Source: Polysphondylium violaceum (lineage: Eukaryota; Evosea; Eumycetozoa; Dictyosteliales; Dictyosteliaceae). Taken from it: 64,000 bases of DNA. Positions 1 through 14,199 of the stretch are shown here, piece by piece. Location of the stretch: the NCBI GenBank assembly GCA_000277445.1, contig AJWJ01000062.1:1-64000 (forward strand), given 5' to 3'. Each line of letters starts with the position of its first letter. The stretch's first letter is position 1. The notes beneath the pieces are model-generated. The model saw only the letters and a program-made list of their open reading frames with translations. It was not told the DNA's origin and searched no databases. A program made the translations under genes and the position numbers.

Positions 1-130
1 TTATTTTTTTTAAATTTTATTTTTATTCTCTCTTTTCACCCATCTCATTATCTTAGTATTTTAGATAATTTTATTGTTGTTGTTGTTGTTGTTGGTTAAA
101 TAGTAAAATTAGTACTAATTAAAAGAAAAC
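1..130. promoter_or_regulatory. 5' flank of the RapGAP gene
   Basis: AT-rich spacer with T runs near its left end and a short TTG repeat around 73-94, followed by an A-rich run-up to the start codon at 131. This is ordinary dictyostelid promoter composition. No specific factor site can be named. Confidence 0.4.
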
Positions 131-2941
131 ATGTCAATTTATCATAGAATCGTAGGGAGTTCACCCTCTCAAGTTCAATATTTATTTTCATCGCAAGCTC
201 CTTTGTATCATACAGTTCCCAGTAAATTGAGTTTTTCTGCACCAATTCCAAAATCATCATCCAAAGAAAACATGAAATCTGAAGTCTCTTTTGGAAATAT
301 TGAAAATGTAACAATATCATCTATGATTACTTGTATTATTTACTAGTAAGCAATTGTTCTAATAATCTTTTACATTTTCATATAGAAAAATGAAATGTTG
401 ATAAAATTAACACCAGAAGAAGAAGAAAGAAGATCAGATGAATTACAAAAAGCATTATTAGAAACAATACCAAGTTTAATTAGAGGTATTGAGTTATTGG
501 GCAATGATGTGGATTCAATTTGTTCTGCAGAGAATTTAGTTGAAAAAAGACAAACATGTCAAGTTTTAATTGATATATCAAAGATTCTTAGAGAATATCC
601 AAGAGGTATGGGCTATAGAAGTAAATCTATTCCACCCAATCTCAGTGGCAAACCAAAGCTAATTGCATTTCGTTGTAATATGGATCAATTGGTGTGGGAG
701 AATATATCAAAGCTATCGATTCTCAAAGATTTTGTAGAGTTTACATTAGAGTTTCATAAACTCTATGTCATTGCCATCAGTATACGTGATGCCAAGAATT
801 CATTTATCAATAACAAATGTGATCATCATTTAGTCAAGACCACCGCCAATGGCTCCAGTATGATCAATGGTATATTAAATTCCAGTCCAAGTTTGAGTAG
901 TAGTACAAATAGTATTCCATCATCAGCCACTGCCGCCTCTTTTGTCGATAGCTCTGAAAGTTCATCATCTTCAGATGAAAACGTTGAAAATAATATCATT
1001 AGTATTAATATTAGTACAGTGATTCACAACTCTGCCAAAGAAGAGGTAAACAATACCCTTGCAGCAACATCTACAAAAAAACATAAACATCAACCCTCTG
1101 TCCTCTCGAGAGCACCCAAACAAGTGATGGAAAGCACAAGATTGTTGGTCGACAATGTGGTCAATAGAAAATGCATGTACAGAGAAGAAAAGGCTACAAT
1201 GTATAGAGAAATGATGAATGACAGATTAACACTACTCAAAGAGGACCCCAAGAAATATAAACAACAACTTTTACAACAACGTCGTTCAAAATTAACAACT
1301 AGTGATCAAAATTTACAAGATGAATTGGATGAGTTTAGCGGACATAGTAGTAATCATAATAATAGTAATCACTCATCAGCTAGTAATATAAAAGGTGGTA
1401 TTAGAATTTCATATGATCATGGATCAGTGCAATCTAATCCACATGGTTCACCACAAATTTCAAGTGGTTCACCATCAAGTGATAGAGAACTATCACCAAA
1501 TCTTCATTCAAACAATCCATTCCTTTCCACCTCACCACCCAAATCGCCACCCAAATCACCAGAGTTTCTTGGTATACCCAAAAACAAGAAGACTCATCTA
1601 TCAAATATCCAGCATGCCCGTTCATTCACTGATCACAATAGTCCACCCATTTCACCAAGATCAAGTGAAAAGATTCATAAATACTATAAATTACTGTCTT
1701 CCTCACCATCATCGTCCTCTTCTAGTGTCACAAGTTCGCCATCATCACCAACACCCGTTAGTCTTGGTCCCGGCTGCACCTATTTTGGAACCGAGGACGA
1801 TCTCTGGGAGGATGCAAATGACAAGAGTGATTTCATTGCACCAAAGAAAGGATTCAAGATTGATATGGGTACCAGTGTTGTCAAGAGCATTCAAGAGGAC
1901 CTCCAAGTGCTCTTTATGGAAGATGACGAATACCACTACCATGACGACTTTAGTCAGACTGAACATTTTAATTTCTTGGGTTACAACAAACATCAACCAG
2001 GCAACCCCATGGCCATCAGTGTCGCTATGCAATATGAGACCAACGAGTTGATCTATATCATTAGAACCAGTGAAAAGGACGAAAGAGTCCGTCTCTCGTT
2101 GAATGGCAAAAAGGATCTCTCGTCCAAAGACATGATCAAAATGATTAAAAAGTCGAGATTCAATCAATTGTCCAACTACAAATTCAAAGAGATCAAAGAG
2201 CAATCGTTGGTCAAGCAGTTGACCAACTTTGAGTCGAAAAACATTCACAAAAACTTTAAGTTTGGTGTATTATATTGTAAAGATGATCAGGGTGCCGATG
2301 AAAATGACATGTATAGTAATAATGCCGATCAAACAAGTGAGGCCTTTCAAGAGTTTCTCAAGGTGTTGGGTGAAAAGGTTCCACTCCAAGGCTGGCTAAA
2401 ATATCGAGGCGGGCTTGATATCAAAGAAAACACCACTGGAACCCACAGCGTCTATAGAAAATGGCGTGACTATGAAATCATGTATCACGTCGCCCCAATG
2501 ATTCCTTGTCGTGCCACCGATGAACAATCTGTCGAGAGAAAGAGACACTTGGGCAATGATATTGTTTTGATTATTTTCAAAGAAGGAAACTCAACTCTCT
2601 TTGATCCATCAGTGATAAAATCAAATTTTAATCATATCTTTGCCGTAATTTCAGTTGATAATGATGTAAATAATAATGGTGGTGTTGTTGACGATAGCAG
2701 CAACAATAGCAATGAAACTCATTATAGAATTTCAGTTGGTTGTAAAGATGAGGTCGGTATTTTTGGTCCATCTTTTCCAAGATCTCAACCTTTTGCCGCT
2801 TCCAATTTTTCAGATTTCCTTTTGGCAAAATTGATCAATGGTGAAAGAGCTGCTCTTAGATCACCCGTATTCTCTCAAAAGATAAAGAGAACTAGAAAAG
2901 AATTTCTTCAATCTTTTATTGATGAATATATAAATGAATAA
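131..2941 (+). CDS. RapGAP-domain GTPase-activating protein
   Basis: Probable GTPase-activating protein for Rap-type small GTPases, acting on signalling and adhesion in the cytosol or cortex. Two exons, 131-307 and 386-2941, join in phase 0 across a 78-nt GTAACA..TATAG intron, giving 910 aa. The C-terminal third is a Rap/Ran-GAP domain (from about residue 600). It contains the blocks KFGVLYC (about 684), GTHSVYRKW and RKRHLGNDIV; the Asn in HLGND (about residue 783) matches the 'Asn thumb' that replaces an arginine finger in Rap1GAP. Further conserved blocks are SNFNHIFAV and the FLLAKLINGERAAL helix. The middle (about 200-520) is Ser/Asn-rich and looks disordered. The N-terminal ~190 residues are structured but unrecognised. 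Dictyostelids have several RapGAPs and I cannot say which ortholog this is. Confidence 0.9.
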
Positions 2942-3213
2942 GAAATAGAATCAACACACAACAAAAAACAAAAGGAAAAGACATATTAATAAATGATCTT
3001 TCTAAAAGAATATACATATGTATTTTATAGTCTATTTATAACGCTTTATCTTTATTTGCTTTTGATATCGTTTTAGTTTTTATAGGGATCCCTAAATTTA
3101 TTTTCTAGGAATTTTGAAATTTTGTTTTTTTTTAATTTTTTTTGCATTTTTAATTTAAATCCAAATGCAAGAAACGATTTCAGGAATACACGCTCACAGA
3201 GTATACAGATAGT

Positions 3214-5286
3214 ATGGGTGTTCCAAAACTTTGGGAGCTTGTTCAAGAGGCCGGCTATCAGGTAGAATATGATTCATTAGAGGGAAAGGTATTGGCTATT
3301 GATGCATCGATTTGGGTGCACTCGTTTATCAAAACATTGAAAAATAGTAAAGGCGATCCTTTACCCTATGCCCACTTGATAGGTTTCTTTAGAAGAATAG
3401 TAAAGTTGTTATCACATAATATTAAGCCTATATTTGTGTTTGATGGCAGTGTTCCCTATTTAAAGAAACAAACTATTGTATGTGTAGTCGTAGTTGTAGT
3501 ATTATGATGATGATGATTTCATCACAAAGAATAGTAGTGTATTAATCACTTTGTGATATCAATTGTAAATAGGCATCGAGAAGAAGAAGAAGAGAGGAGG
3601 CTGAAGATAAAATCGAAAAGTCAAATAGAAGACTTTTGTTGATTAAAACTATCAAATCACAATTGGCTGATTTAAAAAAGAAAGAAGATACAAATGGTGG
3701 TGTTGATGATGGTGGTGGTGAAGATGACTTTGATTTTGGGGAATACGATTTCGATCAAGACGATGATTTAGATAGTGATTTAGAAATTGTCGAGAGTAAT
3801 GGTTCTACAAAAATAACAACAATTATAGAAGATGATGATGATGAAGAAGAAGAGGACCAACAAGCTGATAATGATCAAAGTGATAAAGAACTTGATTATG
3901 AAAATGATGAAAATAACAATAATAGTTTTAGAAACAAAGAAAAGAGAGATAGATTAAATAGTAATAGCAATGAACCTATAGATATAGATCTTCAACAAGA
4001 TATATCAATGATTGATGATATAGGTGTTAGCTTGGATGAGCAGATATTAATTTTAGAAAGTTTAAGAAAAGGTCGTGATAATAGTAATAATAATCAACAA
4101 CAACAACAGCAACAAGAAGAGTTATCAATTATAGATGTGTTAAAATTAAATGGGGTTACAAAAGATACAATACATACAGACGAGTTTAAAAAGCTACCTT
4201 ACGAACTACAGATTGAAATATTACATCAACTCAAGGATCAAACAAAGTTGGAGGATAAGATATCTTTTTTAACGCCACCTAAAACTGGTATAGACTTTTC
4301 AAAGAAGCAGTTGGGAAGTTTATTAGAGAAAGGTAATATTGTTAGAAAGATTGAATCTATTGCTAAAACTATGGAGGAGCAAGGTGGTGGTGTTAAAACA
4401 TCTGGTGATACAACAATGGTATTTCAAAAGACTCCACTTAAAGCACCACCTTCATCGTCATCTCAAAATGATAGTATTGTAATTAGTGATGATGTCGATG
4501 GTGATAATATACCAGCTACACCAACTACACCAACTACGCCATCATCTACAAATGGTACTAAACCAACCTATTCATCATTGTCATCAAAGATCATGTCTGG
4601 ACTATACAATAGAAATAATGATAATAGTAATAGTAATAATAGTTCTCCATCATCACAACAATCGCAGCAATCACCTCAACAGCAGCCACAACAACAAAGA
4701 CAAACACCATCAAAAACATCAACCCCAGCAGGCATTAGATATAAAATAGGTAGTAGTAGTGGTAAAAAGAAACAAGATAATCTACCAAAATATGAAATCA
4801 AAACACATTATACCAATACGTTATTCTTTCAATCAACTTTACAAACATCTGATAGTCATTCAAAGTTTAATGCAATGATTAATAGAACTAAACAATCATC
4901 GTCAACTACAACAACTCCAACAAAATCAACACCTAAAAAACAACAATTTAATTATCCCATAGAAGATGGTGATAATGATTTCAATATAGAAGATGACGAT
5001 ATATCTTTTGATTATCAAAAAGAAATTGATGATACAAATTATAATGATATATTTGGTGAACCAGAAAAGCCTGCAGATTTAGATCCAGCAAATAGGATTA
5101 CTTTTACAAAAAAAGTTGATATGAATAATAGTACTCAAAGTAGTAATAATAAGAATATGTTTGATGATGATGATGATATAAGTTTTACGAGCACCGAGAC
5201 AAAGAAAATGACAAAAACCACAACAACTACCACAACAACTACCACAACAAGATCGAATAATACCGTTGGAAATATATCTAGTTTAT

Positions 5287-5359
<73 letters not shown>

Positions 5360-7046
5360 GAATAATAATAATAGTCTAACAACTACTACTATAATTGCGA
5401 GTCAAAATTCATCGTCTGCATTCTCAATAGAGGATGATGATATTGATGGAGATAAGGATATAGTAATTCCACAAGGCAATGATCTTTTTGAATCAGAACG
5501 AACACTTTTAAAACAATTAGAGATTGAAAAAGAAATTGAAAAATCCAAAAGAATCGAAAAGGAAAATGAAGAACAAGTAGTAGAGAGTAATAGTAATAAA
5601 AAGAAAAAGCCTCTTTTTAAAAGAGTAGAGAAAAAAGGGTTTGGTTTTGGAATGGCACAAGAAAACAAATATAACGAAATAGACCCACCAAGTGTTGGTG
5701 ATGTCCCAAAGGATATTGATTTAGATGTTGCACCTCCAAAAGATTTAGATTTTAATAATGATGACGATCAAGATGATTTGGTTCAAGTTTTAACCAAAAA
5801 GGATTCACAACCTACCACTAAAGAAAAGCCTATAACAAATGTAGATAATGATAAAGATATTGTAGATATAGAAATTAATGATAGTACTCCGGTTGAAATC
5901 CAAGATGATTTATTTAAAGATTTAGATCATGAAGAACAAGAGCAACAACTAGAACAAGAAGACCAAGAAGAAGAAGAAGAAGAGGAATTAAAAGATAAAG
6001 TAACAAGTCCAACAAAACAAACTTTACCATATTTTTCATCGGTTGAAAGAGAAAAGATTGAAAATGACTTGCAATTGGAATCAGTTCAATTAAACAAACA
6101 AATTATGAATCAGACAAATAGCATTCAAACAATGAATGATGATATCTTGAGAGAATGTCATCAACTATTAACTCTGTTTGGCATACCATTCATTACATCG
6201 CCCACAGAGGCAGAGTCACAATGTGCAGAGTTATTTAAACTTGGTCTATGTGATGGTGTTGTAACAGACGATAGTGATATTTTATTATTTGGTCAAGAGA
6301 ATATCACTGTGTATCGATATGTTTTTCATTCAAAACACAAACCAGAACGATACAAAAGCAGTGAAATCAATGATAAACTCGGTCTTGATAGAAATAAATT
6401 AATAGATCTTGCCCTGCTCCTTGGTAGCGATTATACTCTTGGCGTCAAAGGTATTGGAATCGTGAATGCTGTGGAAATTATCAGTGAATTTAAAGATTTA
6501 AATGAATTTAAAAAGTTTATTCAAGATCCAAAAATTAAAATTAAAAATGATACTCTAAGAAACTTAAAAGTAAGTAATAATAGTTATTGTACAGTATCAA
6601 GTGTATATTAACATTGGCGTAAATAGAATAAGAAAATTAAATTAGAACCAAATTTTCCTTCAGAAAATGTTAGAAATGCATATATTGATCCAGATGTTAA
6701 TCATTCTAAAGATACATTTTCTTGGAGTGCACCCGACATGGATTCTTTATTACATATTACTCATGAGAAATTTAATTGGGATGATAGTTATTCAAAATCA
6801 ATTTTACAACAAATTGTCAATAACAACAATAGATCAACAAGAAGTTTCTTTTCAGTAGGAACTCATTTACAACCAAAATTCAAAAGCAAAAGATTATCTA
6901 CTGCCATTAAACGTCTCTTGAGAGCAAAAAGAAAACAATTAGATGAACAAGATAAAGATAAAGATAAGGAAAGAAATAAAAAGAAACGAGCCAATGAGTC
7001 CACCAGTGCAGACAAAGATAAAAACAAAAATAAAAAAAGGAAATAG
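3214..7046 (+). CDS. ercc5: XPG/ERCC5-type structure-specific DNA repair endonuclease
   Basis: Homolog of XPG/Rad2, which makes the 3' incision in nucleotide excision repair. Three exons (3214-3477, 3573-6569, 6627-7046) join in phase 0 to give 1226 aa, close to human XPG (1186). The N region has D30 (LAIDAS) and D77 (FVFDGS), then KKQT directly before the first junction and an Arg-rich helix after it. The I region (about 950-1060) has EAESQC (E967, E969), TDDSD (987-990) and LLGSDYTLGVKGIG. It is followed by a Trp-containing segment (FSWSAPDMD) and a Lys-rich tail that could act as a nuclear signal. The spacer between N and I regions is about 850 residues, very acidic, with poly-Asn, Thr and Gln runs. 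That long spacer separates XPG from FEN1 and EXO1. Confidence 0.93.
5288..5355 (+). repeat. AAT trinucleotide repeat (poly-Asn) within the XPG spacer
   Basis: An almost pure AAT array of about 22 units encodes an uninterrupted Asn run in the non-catalytic spacer. A short ACN (poly-Thr) tract lies just upstream. Such arrays are typical of dictyostelid exons and probably vary in length between strains. Confidence 0.9.
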
Positions 7047-7798
7047 AAAGAACAGATCTCTCGAGAATAGCATATTCCTGACAGAGTCAAGTTGATATGA
7101 AATGTATATAGTTTTTTTTGATGCAAGGAGATCTTGATGGTTGGCCAATTAGTGTACACTTATATCTATCTATTTTAAATGTCAAATGACATTTATGGGA
7201 ATGATTTATTGTTAATAAACACAATCTTGGATAATAGATCTTCCAATGTTTGTTTTATCAAATTTTTTTATTTATTCGGCATAGCTTTTTTTGTTGTTGG
7301 GTTGTGATACTATTTTAAAATAATTTTTAGAAAGAGGGATGGGCAAGTAACCATATCAGTTCCATTGGAGCACCAAAGAATCTCTAGAATCTTTGAGGAA
7401 ATTTGTTTCATGTGAACAAAAACCTCCCTCTTTTCTATCGCCTCTATCGGTTTGTTCTTGTGTAACCTCTTTTATTTTCTTGAAAAGAAGAAAAACTTCC
7501 CTCATTTTTGTACGGGAAAGTTATTGGCCACTTCTGAAACTAATTCGTTTCTTAAATTTGTCAATTATAATATATTATTAATTAATAAAATTTACAAATA
7601 AGAATTTTTGAAAAATAAATAAATTAATAACCAATACAAAGTTTAAAATTTTTCATCATTTGCAGATTTCATTTTCTTGTCTTTAGCTTGGCCAAGATCT
7701 TCACCTCCCTCCTAAAAATTAATTTTTTTACAATTTTTATAAAATTTAGTGTGGAGCAAGATGGTTTTTACATTTTACATTTGATATCATTCAGAATC
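7047..7798. other. Spacer between XPG and NOMO genes
   Basis: About 750 bases of AT-rich DNA. It should hold the XPG 3' end (A/T-rich, with AATAAA-like strings near 7210) and the NOMO promoter. Short open frames here start on non-ATG codons or have no coding character. I see no RNA gene or repeat of note. Confidence 0.5.
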
Positions 7799-10700
7799 AT
7801 GAAATCTGCAGTGTTTTTATTATTAATATACCTTTTGTTAATAGTATCATCAGAAGTATTTTCTCGAGATAATTCAGAAATAAACAATACACCGCAGCAA
7901 CAACAGAGTCAAGATGAGTTAAATAAGGATAATAACGATATAGCTTCATCAACATCATCACATGTGCTATTAAATGATTGTGGTGGATATATAAAGTTAT
8001 CAAAAGAGTTTATTGTAGATCAACAAAATCAACAACAAAACAATAAACTAATTAAAAACAATATCAATTATAAAAAGATTCAAGTGAATCTCATTGAAAA
8101 ATCATCTGGCAAGATCATAGAGACGACAGTTTGTTCACCAAATGGTTATTATCAATTCCCTATATATGATTATAATTATTATCAAATACAATTGATAGCT
8201 CCTACTGGTTGGTCTTTTGGTATGTAGATAGAAAGCGAATGCCCAACTCTGATATATTAATTAGAAATACATATACATATATATAAACAGATAAAAATAT
8301 AATAGATATAAATTTAATTATAAAAGATCAATGTAAGGATCAAGATTACAACTTTGAATTACTTGGATTTAAAGCAGAAGGATATGTGTATGTTGATAGA
8401 AATTGTATATCTTTTAATAAACAGGAAAAGAATATCGCAGGAATAGACATTATATTGACAGACTCTAAAGAGACAAAGACAATCGCAACTACACTAACAG
8501 ACTCGAGTGGTTATTATTACTTCAATAATATTGTACCTGGTTTAGAGTACAGAGTTATTGCATCACATGATACATGGAGTTTTATAAAACCCTTTACAAC
8601 ATTTACCAGTAGAGTCTATGATAATTACTATATCCCCCAAGAAGATGGTGGCTTGGTAGTTGGTGGATATGATATGGAGGGCAGACTAATAGATCTCAAA
8701 CAACAGCCGGTCACCACTGCTACTTTTCATTTGTTTTATTGCAGTGACTATAAAAATGCAGATGGAATCGCTGTCGAGAGAATCGAGGGATGTGAACCAT
8801 CCCAACAGGCCATGCACTATGATTTGGACGACAGAGACCCTTTGTGTAGTGTTCAGAGCGATAGTTTGGGTGCATTTAAATTTAGAAATGTTCCTTGTGG
8901 AAAGTACTTGGTCATTTCCGAATTCTATGGTCCAGGGCCTTTGTTTACTCTCTATGATATCGAGCCACGTGATCACGAGTATGTGATGGACTCTGGCGGT
9001 TATGCAATGGAGCCTGGCTTTAAGGTTAGTGGATTCTCTCTTAAAGGTAAAGTCATCAATCACTTTGGACGTGGTGTTAGAGGAGTGAGAATATCGATAA
9101 ATGGAGAGAGAAAGACCACAACCAATGCACAGGGAGAATATATATTAATCGGACTTTTGGAAGGTCATTACAATATTGAAGCCACCAAAAAGAACTACTA
9201 CTTTGAAGAGTTTCAAGATTATTTTGTGGATGAAGAGTCTGACAAGATTAAACCAATCAAAGTGCTATCTTATGATCTATGCGGTCAAGTGTCATTTGCA
9301 ACGCCACCTCCTGGAGTTGTGGTCAATCCTCGAGAAATTATACTTGGTTCCAAAAAATACAGCGAGAAAAAGACACTGACAGACAATCTTGGTTACTTTT
9401 GCTTCTCTGTCACTCCAGGCACCTATAGTCTTCTCTTGCCAATCAGCTTGGAGGAGAAAAGGAGAGGAATGAAATTCACCACCAACTCTATGACTGTCAC
9501 TGTTGAGGATGAACCTGTGTTGGGCCTAACATTTTCTCAACTTCTCTTTACTTTAACGGGTAAAATAATAACCCTCAGAAAGATTAAGCAACACTCTGAA
9601 ATTCCAAACTCGCTAATCATAGAGCTGGAGCAAATCCAAAATTCAAACTCTACAGAACCTCTTGTGGTCAAAGAACCAGTGTTTGCAACGCTCGTCTATC
9701 CAGAGAATGGTGATATTCAATTTGAATTTAGAAATGTTTTGCCTGGACTCTATAAAGTCAGAGTGAGAAATGATGTTTGGTGTTGGGGAGAAGCTGAAAG
9801 GGAAATCAATTTACTAACGGCTGAACATGATATCAACGACATTGAATTTCATCAAATGGGTTATAAATTTAACATTTATTCTCCAAACTCTAACTTTATC
9901 TCTATCGCTCATAGATATAATGATCAAATGCTAGACACAAGGATACTAAACAAAGGACATCTCAATACCTATTGTTTGGATAGACCTGGTATTCACGAGT
10001 TTAGTGTAAAGTCTTGTTTTAGATTTAGTCAAGAAACCTATCAATTTGACACAAATTCCGGAGTGGTTGGTGAGTTGTTGTTGAATATCGAAAAATATTT
10101 AATTTCCAGCAACATTATATTTGATTCAAGTTTAATCAATACAACCAACGTTGGGGAAATTAGTTTTATGGTCCAAATATTCGATTATCAAGGACTTTTG
10201 TTGGATCTCGTTGAAACTAGTTTTGAATCAAACAACGTGTACCACTATAGCTATTGGGCCGACTTGGGCGATGAATTGGAATTTGTCCCAATTGTTAATC
10301 CAGTATTGGTCAGTAAAAATCCAAATGAATATAAAGCACTGTTATTTTATCCAAAATCCATTCGGGTTGAAGTCAAACAATCGGATAAATGTGCACCAAG
10401 TGTACAAGAGTTTTCCGTGAAAAAAGGATTCTATCTCCAAGGCTCTATTATTCCCCCTGTGGAAGCAGTGAAAATTATAGCCACTCTTAATCAAGAAACT
10501 GAAGAAGAACTTGGATTGGATTATAGAACATCGACAGCAATTACTTTCTCTGATTCCAACGGTCAGTATAGAGTGGGTCCTCTCTATGATACCAACAACT
10601 ATGATATCCATGCTGAAAAGTATGGTTACCTATTTAAAAGTGAAAATGATGGAAAGAATATAAACTTTAAAACAATAGAGTTGGGCAATATAATTATTAC

Positions 10701-11733
10701 AGTGTTGGAACAATCCTCTCAAACTCCAATACCTGGAGTAGTATTGTCTATGAGTGGACATGACAATGATTATAAACAAGAAGCTCAGGTACCTAAAAAT
10801 GGCTCCATAGGATTTCATTCTCTATTCCCAGGTACCTATCTCCTTAGTGCTGCGTTTAAAGATTATAACTTTAGCCCAAACAAAACCACTTTTCATCTCT
10901 ATGAAGGCCAAGAGGCCAAGGTTACCTTGTACGCCACCAAAATAGCATACTCGATCAATGGTTTCATTCGTTCTATTAATTTACAAAAAATTCCTTCAAA
11001 TATAAACATTGGACTCTATAGTGATGACAATTTGATTAAAGAGACTTTGACCAATATAAATGGATTTTATTCATTCAATGGTTTGGCACCAGGAGATTAC
11101 CACATGGAGGTAAAGGATAAGCAAATTTACAACTCCACACCCAAACGATCCAATATTACTGTCGTGGATCAAGACATAGAAGAAATTGATTTTGTCATTA
11201 TCTTTAGCAAACAAACCAAAACCATTGATATCACTGGCACCATTAAAGTCGATCGTAATCTAAATCACCAAAATCTCTATGCACAACTCTACTCGCAGGA
11301 TAACAAACTCTTACAATCGATACCAATCAATTTCTTTAGATCCTTTGATTTCAAAGAAGTACAACTGAAAACTAATCCACATCGTATTGTAATTGAAAGA
11401 AAGCTTTCAGACTCTAAATTCCTGCCACTGACAAACGATATTCAACCACAATTTCATCTAATTGATAAAGATTCGTGTTTTGCACATTATGATTTTGAAA
11501 TTCTTTCAAACACAATGGAATTACCCGCCGAAAATCCAATTCTAATTCCTTTTTCAAAGTTGATTTCAACTCTGATTGTATTAATTATCATTGCCATTTT
11601 GATCTATCCTCTAAAATATTTAAATTTCTTTGAATATGTTAAAGAATTTTTCAAACAGTTGAAAAAAAAGAAAAGTGGTTCCATTAAAAGTAGAATCTTT
11701 AAACAAAAGAAAATTAAAATAATAAAAGAATAA
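7799..11733 (+). CDS. nomo: NOMO (nodal modulator, pM5) homolog, ER membrane protein
   Basis: Homolog of NOMO, an ER membrane glycoprotein found in the translocon-associated PAT/GEL/BOS machinery and in the NOMO-nicalin-TMEM147 complex. Two exons, 7799-8219 and 8291-11733, join in phase 1 across a 71-nt intron, giving 1287 aa (human NOMO about 1222). The ATG at 7799 was chosen because it opens directly into a hydrophobic signal peptide (about residues 1-21). The lumenal part begins with NDCGGYIKLS and the GYYQFPIYD..GWSF block typical of NOMO. It continues as repeated beta-sandwich (carboxypeptidase-regulatory/SpaA-like) modules with recurrent 'G.Y.F.....PG.Y' motifs. One transmembrane helix (about 1229-1250) precedes a short basic cytosolic tail. 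The stop lies only 50 bp from the end of the convergent neighbour. Confidence 0.93.
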
Positions 11734-11783
11734 CATACTGTGTTTATATTATTTTTGTATATTTATATCTTAAGGTTTATTTA

Positions 11784-14199
11784 TTATAATTTATTTTTTG
11801 AATAAATATTACTAGTATTGCTATTTTTAATTGATTTCTTTGCAATATTTATACCACTTTTACGACTGGTTTCAATGAATATTAAAAATGTTGATAAAAG
11901 AATTGGAAGTAATACAATCCATTTCAATAATCTATAGAAATAATAATTGATAGATACTGTAATAGAGTCTGAATAGTATTGACCATTTCCAGTGATCATC
12001 ACCAACTTGAGTGTATTTAAATCCGATCGAGAGAGAGTGTGTGGTAGTTCTATTGTTACATGTTGAGCACCTGGATATGGGAAAAATGTTTTAGACAATA
12101 CTCTTGAACCATAATAGAGTGCCACTGTTCTATTTTGATCATGACGACCAAGTATCTCAAACTCTAAAACCAATTCACTGCCAGATATGTCATGAATGGC
12201 TCTGTATTGAGGGAGAATATAAATTCCAACACTGTCTTTGCTACTGGTCGATGGATAGGATGTAAATACATTTCGATCTCTATTGAAGGAATTTACAACC
12301 TTGGTTGGAGAGTATGGTATGTTTGTACCAATACAAAACATCTTTTTGCTATAGCCAGTGATGAGTAAATCCATGTATCCATTACCTGTTAAATCATTGA
12401 TCAAAATAGTTGATAATCTATAGTTGATTATATATGCGCGTTAGTACTTTTTAAATCAGAATAGTCATACTTTTTCTTTTAAATACATACGATGTTTCAC
12501 CAATATCCAATGTAGTTACACAAGTATCTTTACCATTGATTGAATATAGTATACCGTCTGAAGCGTGAACTAAAATATTCATACTATCACCAGAACCAAT
12601 TAATTGAAGTTGAGTAACAATTGGTGAACTTAATTTAATTGGGAAATTATCAAGAGATTTACCAGTGGAGCCAGTAAAGGCCCAAATACCACCGGAAAAG
12701 GTTCCAACGACAACATCCAAATTACCATCGCCATTGATGTCACCGATAGAAACGGGGGATTCATTCATACCTGATACCATGTTTTCCCACATCTCAATAC
12801 CAAGATTTGAAAAACAAACAATGTTACCCCCAGTTCCCGACACAATGATCTCTAATTGGCCATCGTTATTGACATCCTCTGTGACGATTTGTGAAAAGAT
12901 AGGCTCCATTATCAATGGGAATTGACCTTCTCTTGGGTTGCCTTGGTGATCCAATACATACACGAAACCAAGACCAGTACCAACAATGATCTCCATCATT
13001 CTATCTCTGTCCAGATCAACGACTGTTGGTGAATTGTACAAGTAACCCTTGAGGGTGTCCAACTTGTCTGTAGTTAAATCTAAATGAGTTTGCCACTTGA
13101 TCTCTCCAGTCTCTAGATTAAAGCAAACAATACCTCCTGCAACATATCTATCGAGAAGGAGCTCTGGATCCAAACGAGAACGATACAAGGGATTAGAGTA
13201 GAGTTCTTGGTCAAAATAGTAAGAGACTGATACAATCATCTCCATGATGCCATCGTTGTCGATATCTGCAATCACAGGTGTTGACAAAACGTGTGGATCG
13301 ATCCAAACGTATCGAGGGTCTTTGACAGAGTACCATAGGTTTTCCAAGAGGTAGTCGTCAAATTTTTGTGAATAGAGAGGGTCATTCTTATCCATGCCCA
13401 TTTGAATATCCTCCAACACCTGATCACGATTCTCTGCTGTGGGTGGGCCTGTATATGTATCGTTGTTTCTAATCTCTTGTTGGTCTCTGAATTGCTGATC
13501 GAGGTTTCTCTTTATAGCATTTCTTTGATTCTCTTTGTTGTGGAGAGAGAGTGCTGCGTCTACATGATTCAAATCCAAATTGGTGTACCAGTCCTTCTTT
13601 ACCTTGAGTGGAGGCACACGTAGTGTCGAGTTGAATATAGCAATACCCGATCTATCAATGAATACGATCTCTCCTTCGTTGGTTGTCACAATGACATCCA
13701 ATCGATCATCCTGATTGAAATCGTATACCAAGGGAGAAGCCGTAAAGCCGCTGGCGGGCAGAATAAAGGGCCATCCCAAGGCACGCTCGCCATCGTGCGC
13801 ACTGATCACGTCTATATAACTATACGAATTCGCGACGACAATGTATTTTATGCCATCGGAAAACAACTCGCTAATCACAGGCGTGCTCGAGACAAGCGCA
13901 GATGTTTGCGACTCCCATTCAATGTCAAAGAGGGGTGGTGTAGTGGTGCAACTCTGTTGCTGCTGCTGCTCTCTCTTTCTCTTGGACTTTGATTTATTGT
14001 TGTGATAAATAGAACTATTCTTACTGATATCCTTGCCAAAGATGACCTCCTCCAACACCAAAGGATCTTTGTTTCTAAATTTATTATCAATGATGGCTAA
14101 TTGATTTTCATCGGCTGCTTGATAGCAATCAATAACCGTGAGTGTACCTGATAACACTAATACTATACAAAGTAATAGTATTCTATTGTTGATATTCAT
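11784..14199 (-). CDS. DEX1-like FG-GAP/VCBS repeat membrane protein
   Basis: Resembles plant DEFECTIVE IN EXINE FORMATION 1, a single-pass secretory protein with integrin-alpha-like FG-GAP repeats. Exons 14199-12491 and 12417-11784 join in phase 2 across a 73-nt intron; 780 aa. A signal peptide (about 1-25) is followed by a Lys/Arg- and Gln-rich linker. Then come FG-GAP blades, several with calcium-loop signatures such as DFNQDDRLD, DIDNDGIMEM, DVNNDGQLE and DINGDGNLD. A beta-rich membrane-proximal domain and one transmembrane helix near residue 740 follow, with a short basic cytosolic tail. A lumenal or cell-surface role is likely; the ligand is unknown. It is divergent from the PreP gene. 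Confidence 0.85.

Noticed and set aside
1395-2051. Long alternative-frame reading inside the RapGAP gene (also several inside PreP, PARP, LSG1 and NOMO)
   Set aside because: These are shadow frames of strong coding exons, rich in His, Arg and Pro, and vanish when the correct frame is assigned.
5135-5359. Poly-Leu reading on the minus strand of XPG
   Set aside because: It is the antisense of the AAT/ACN repeat tract and has no independent support.
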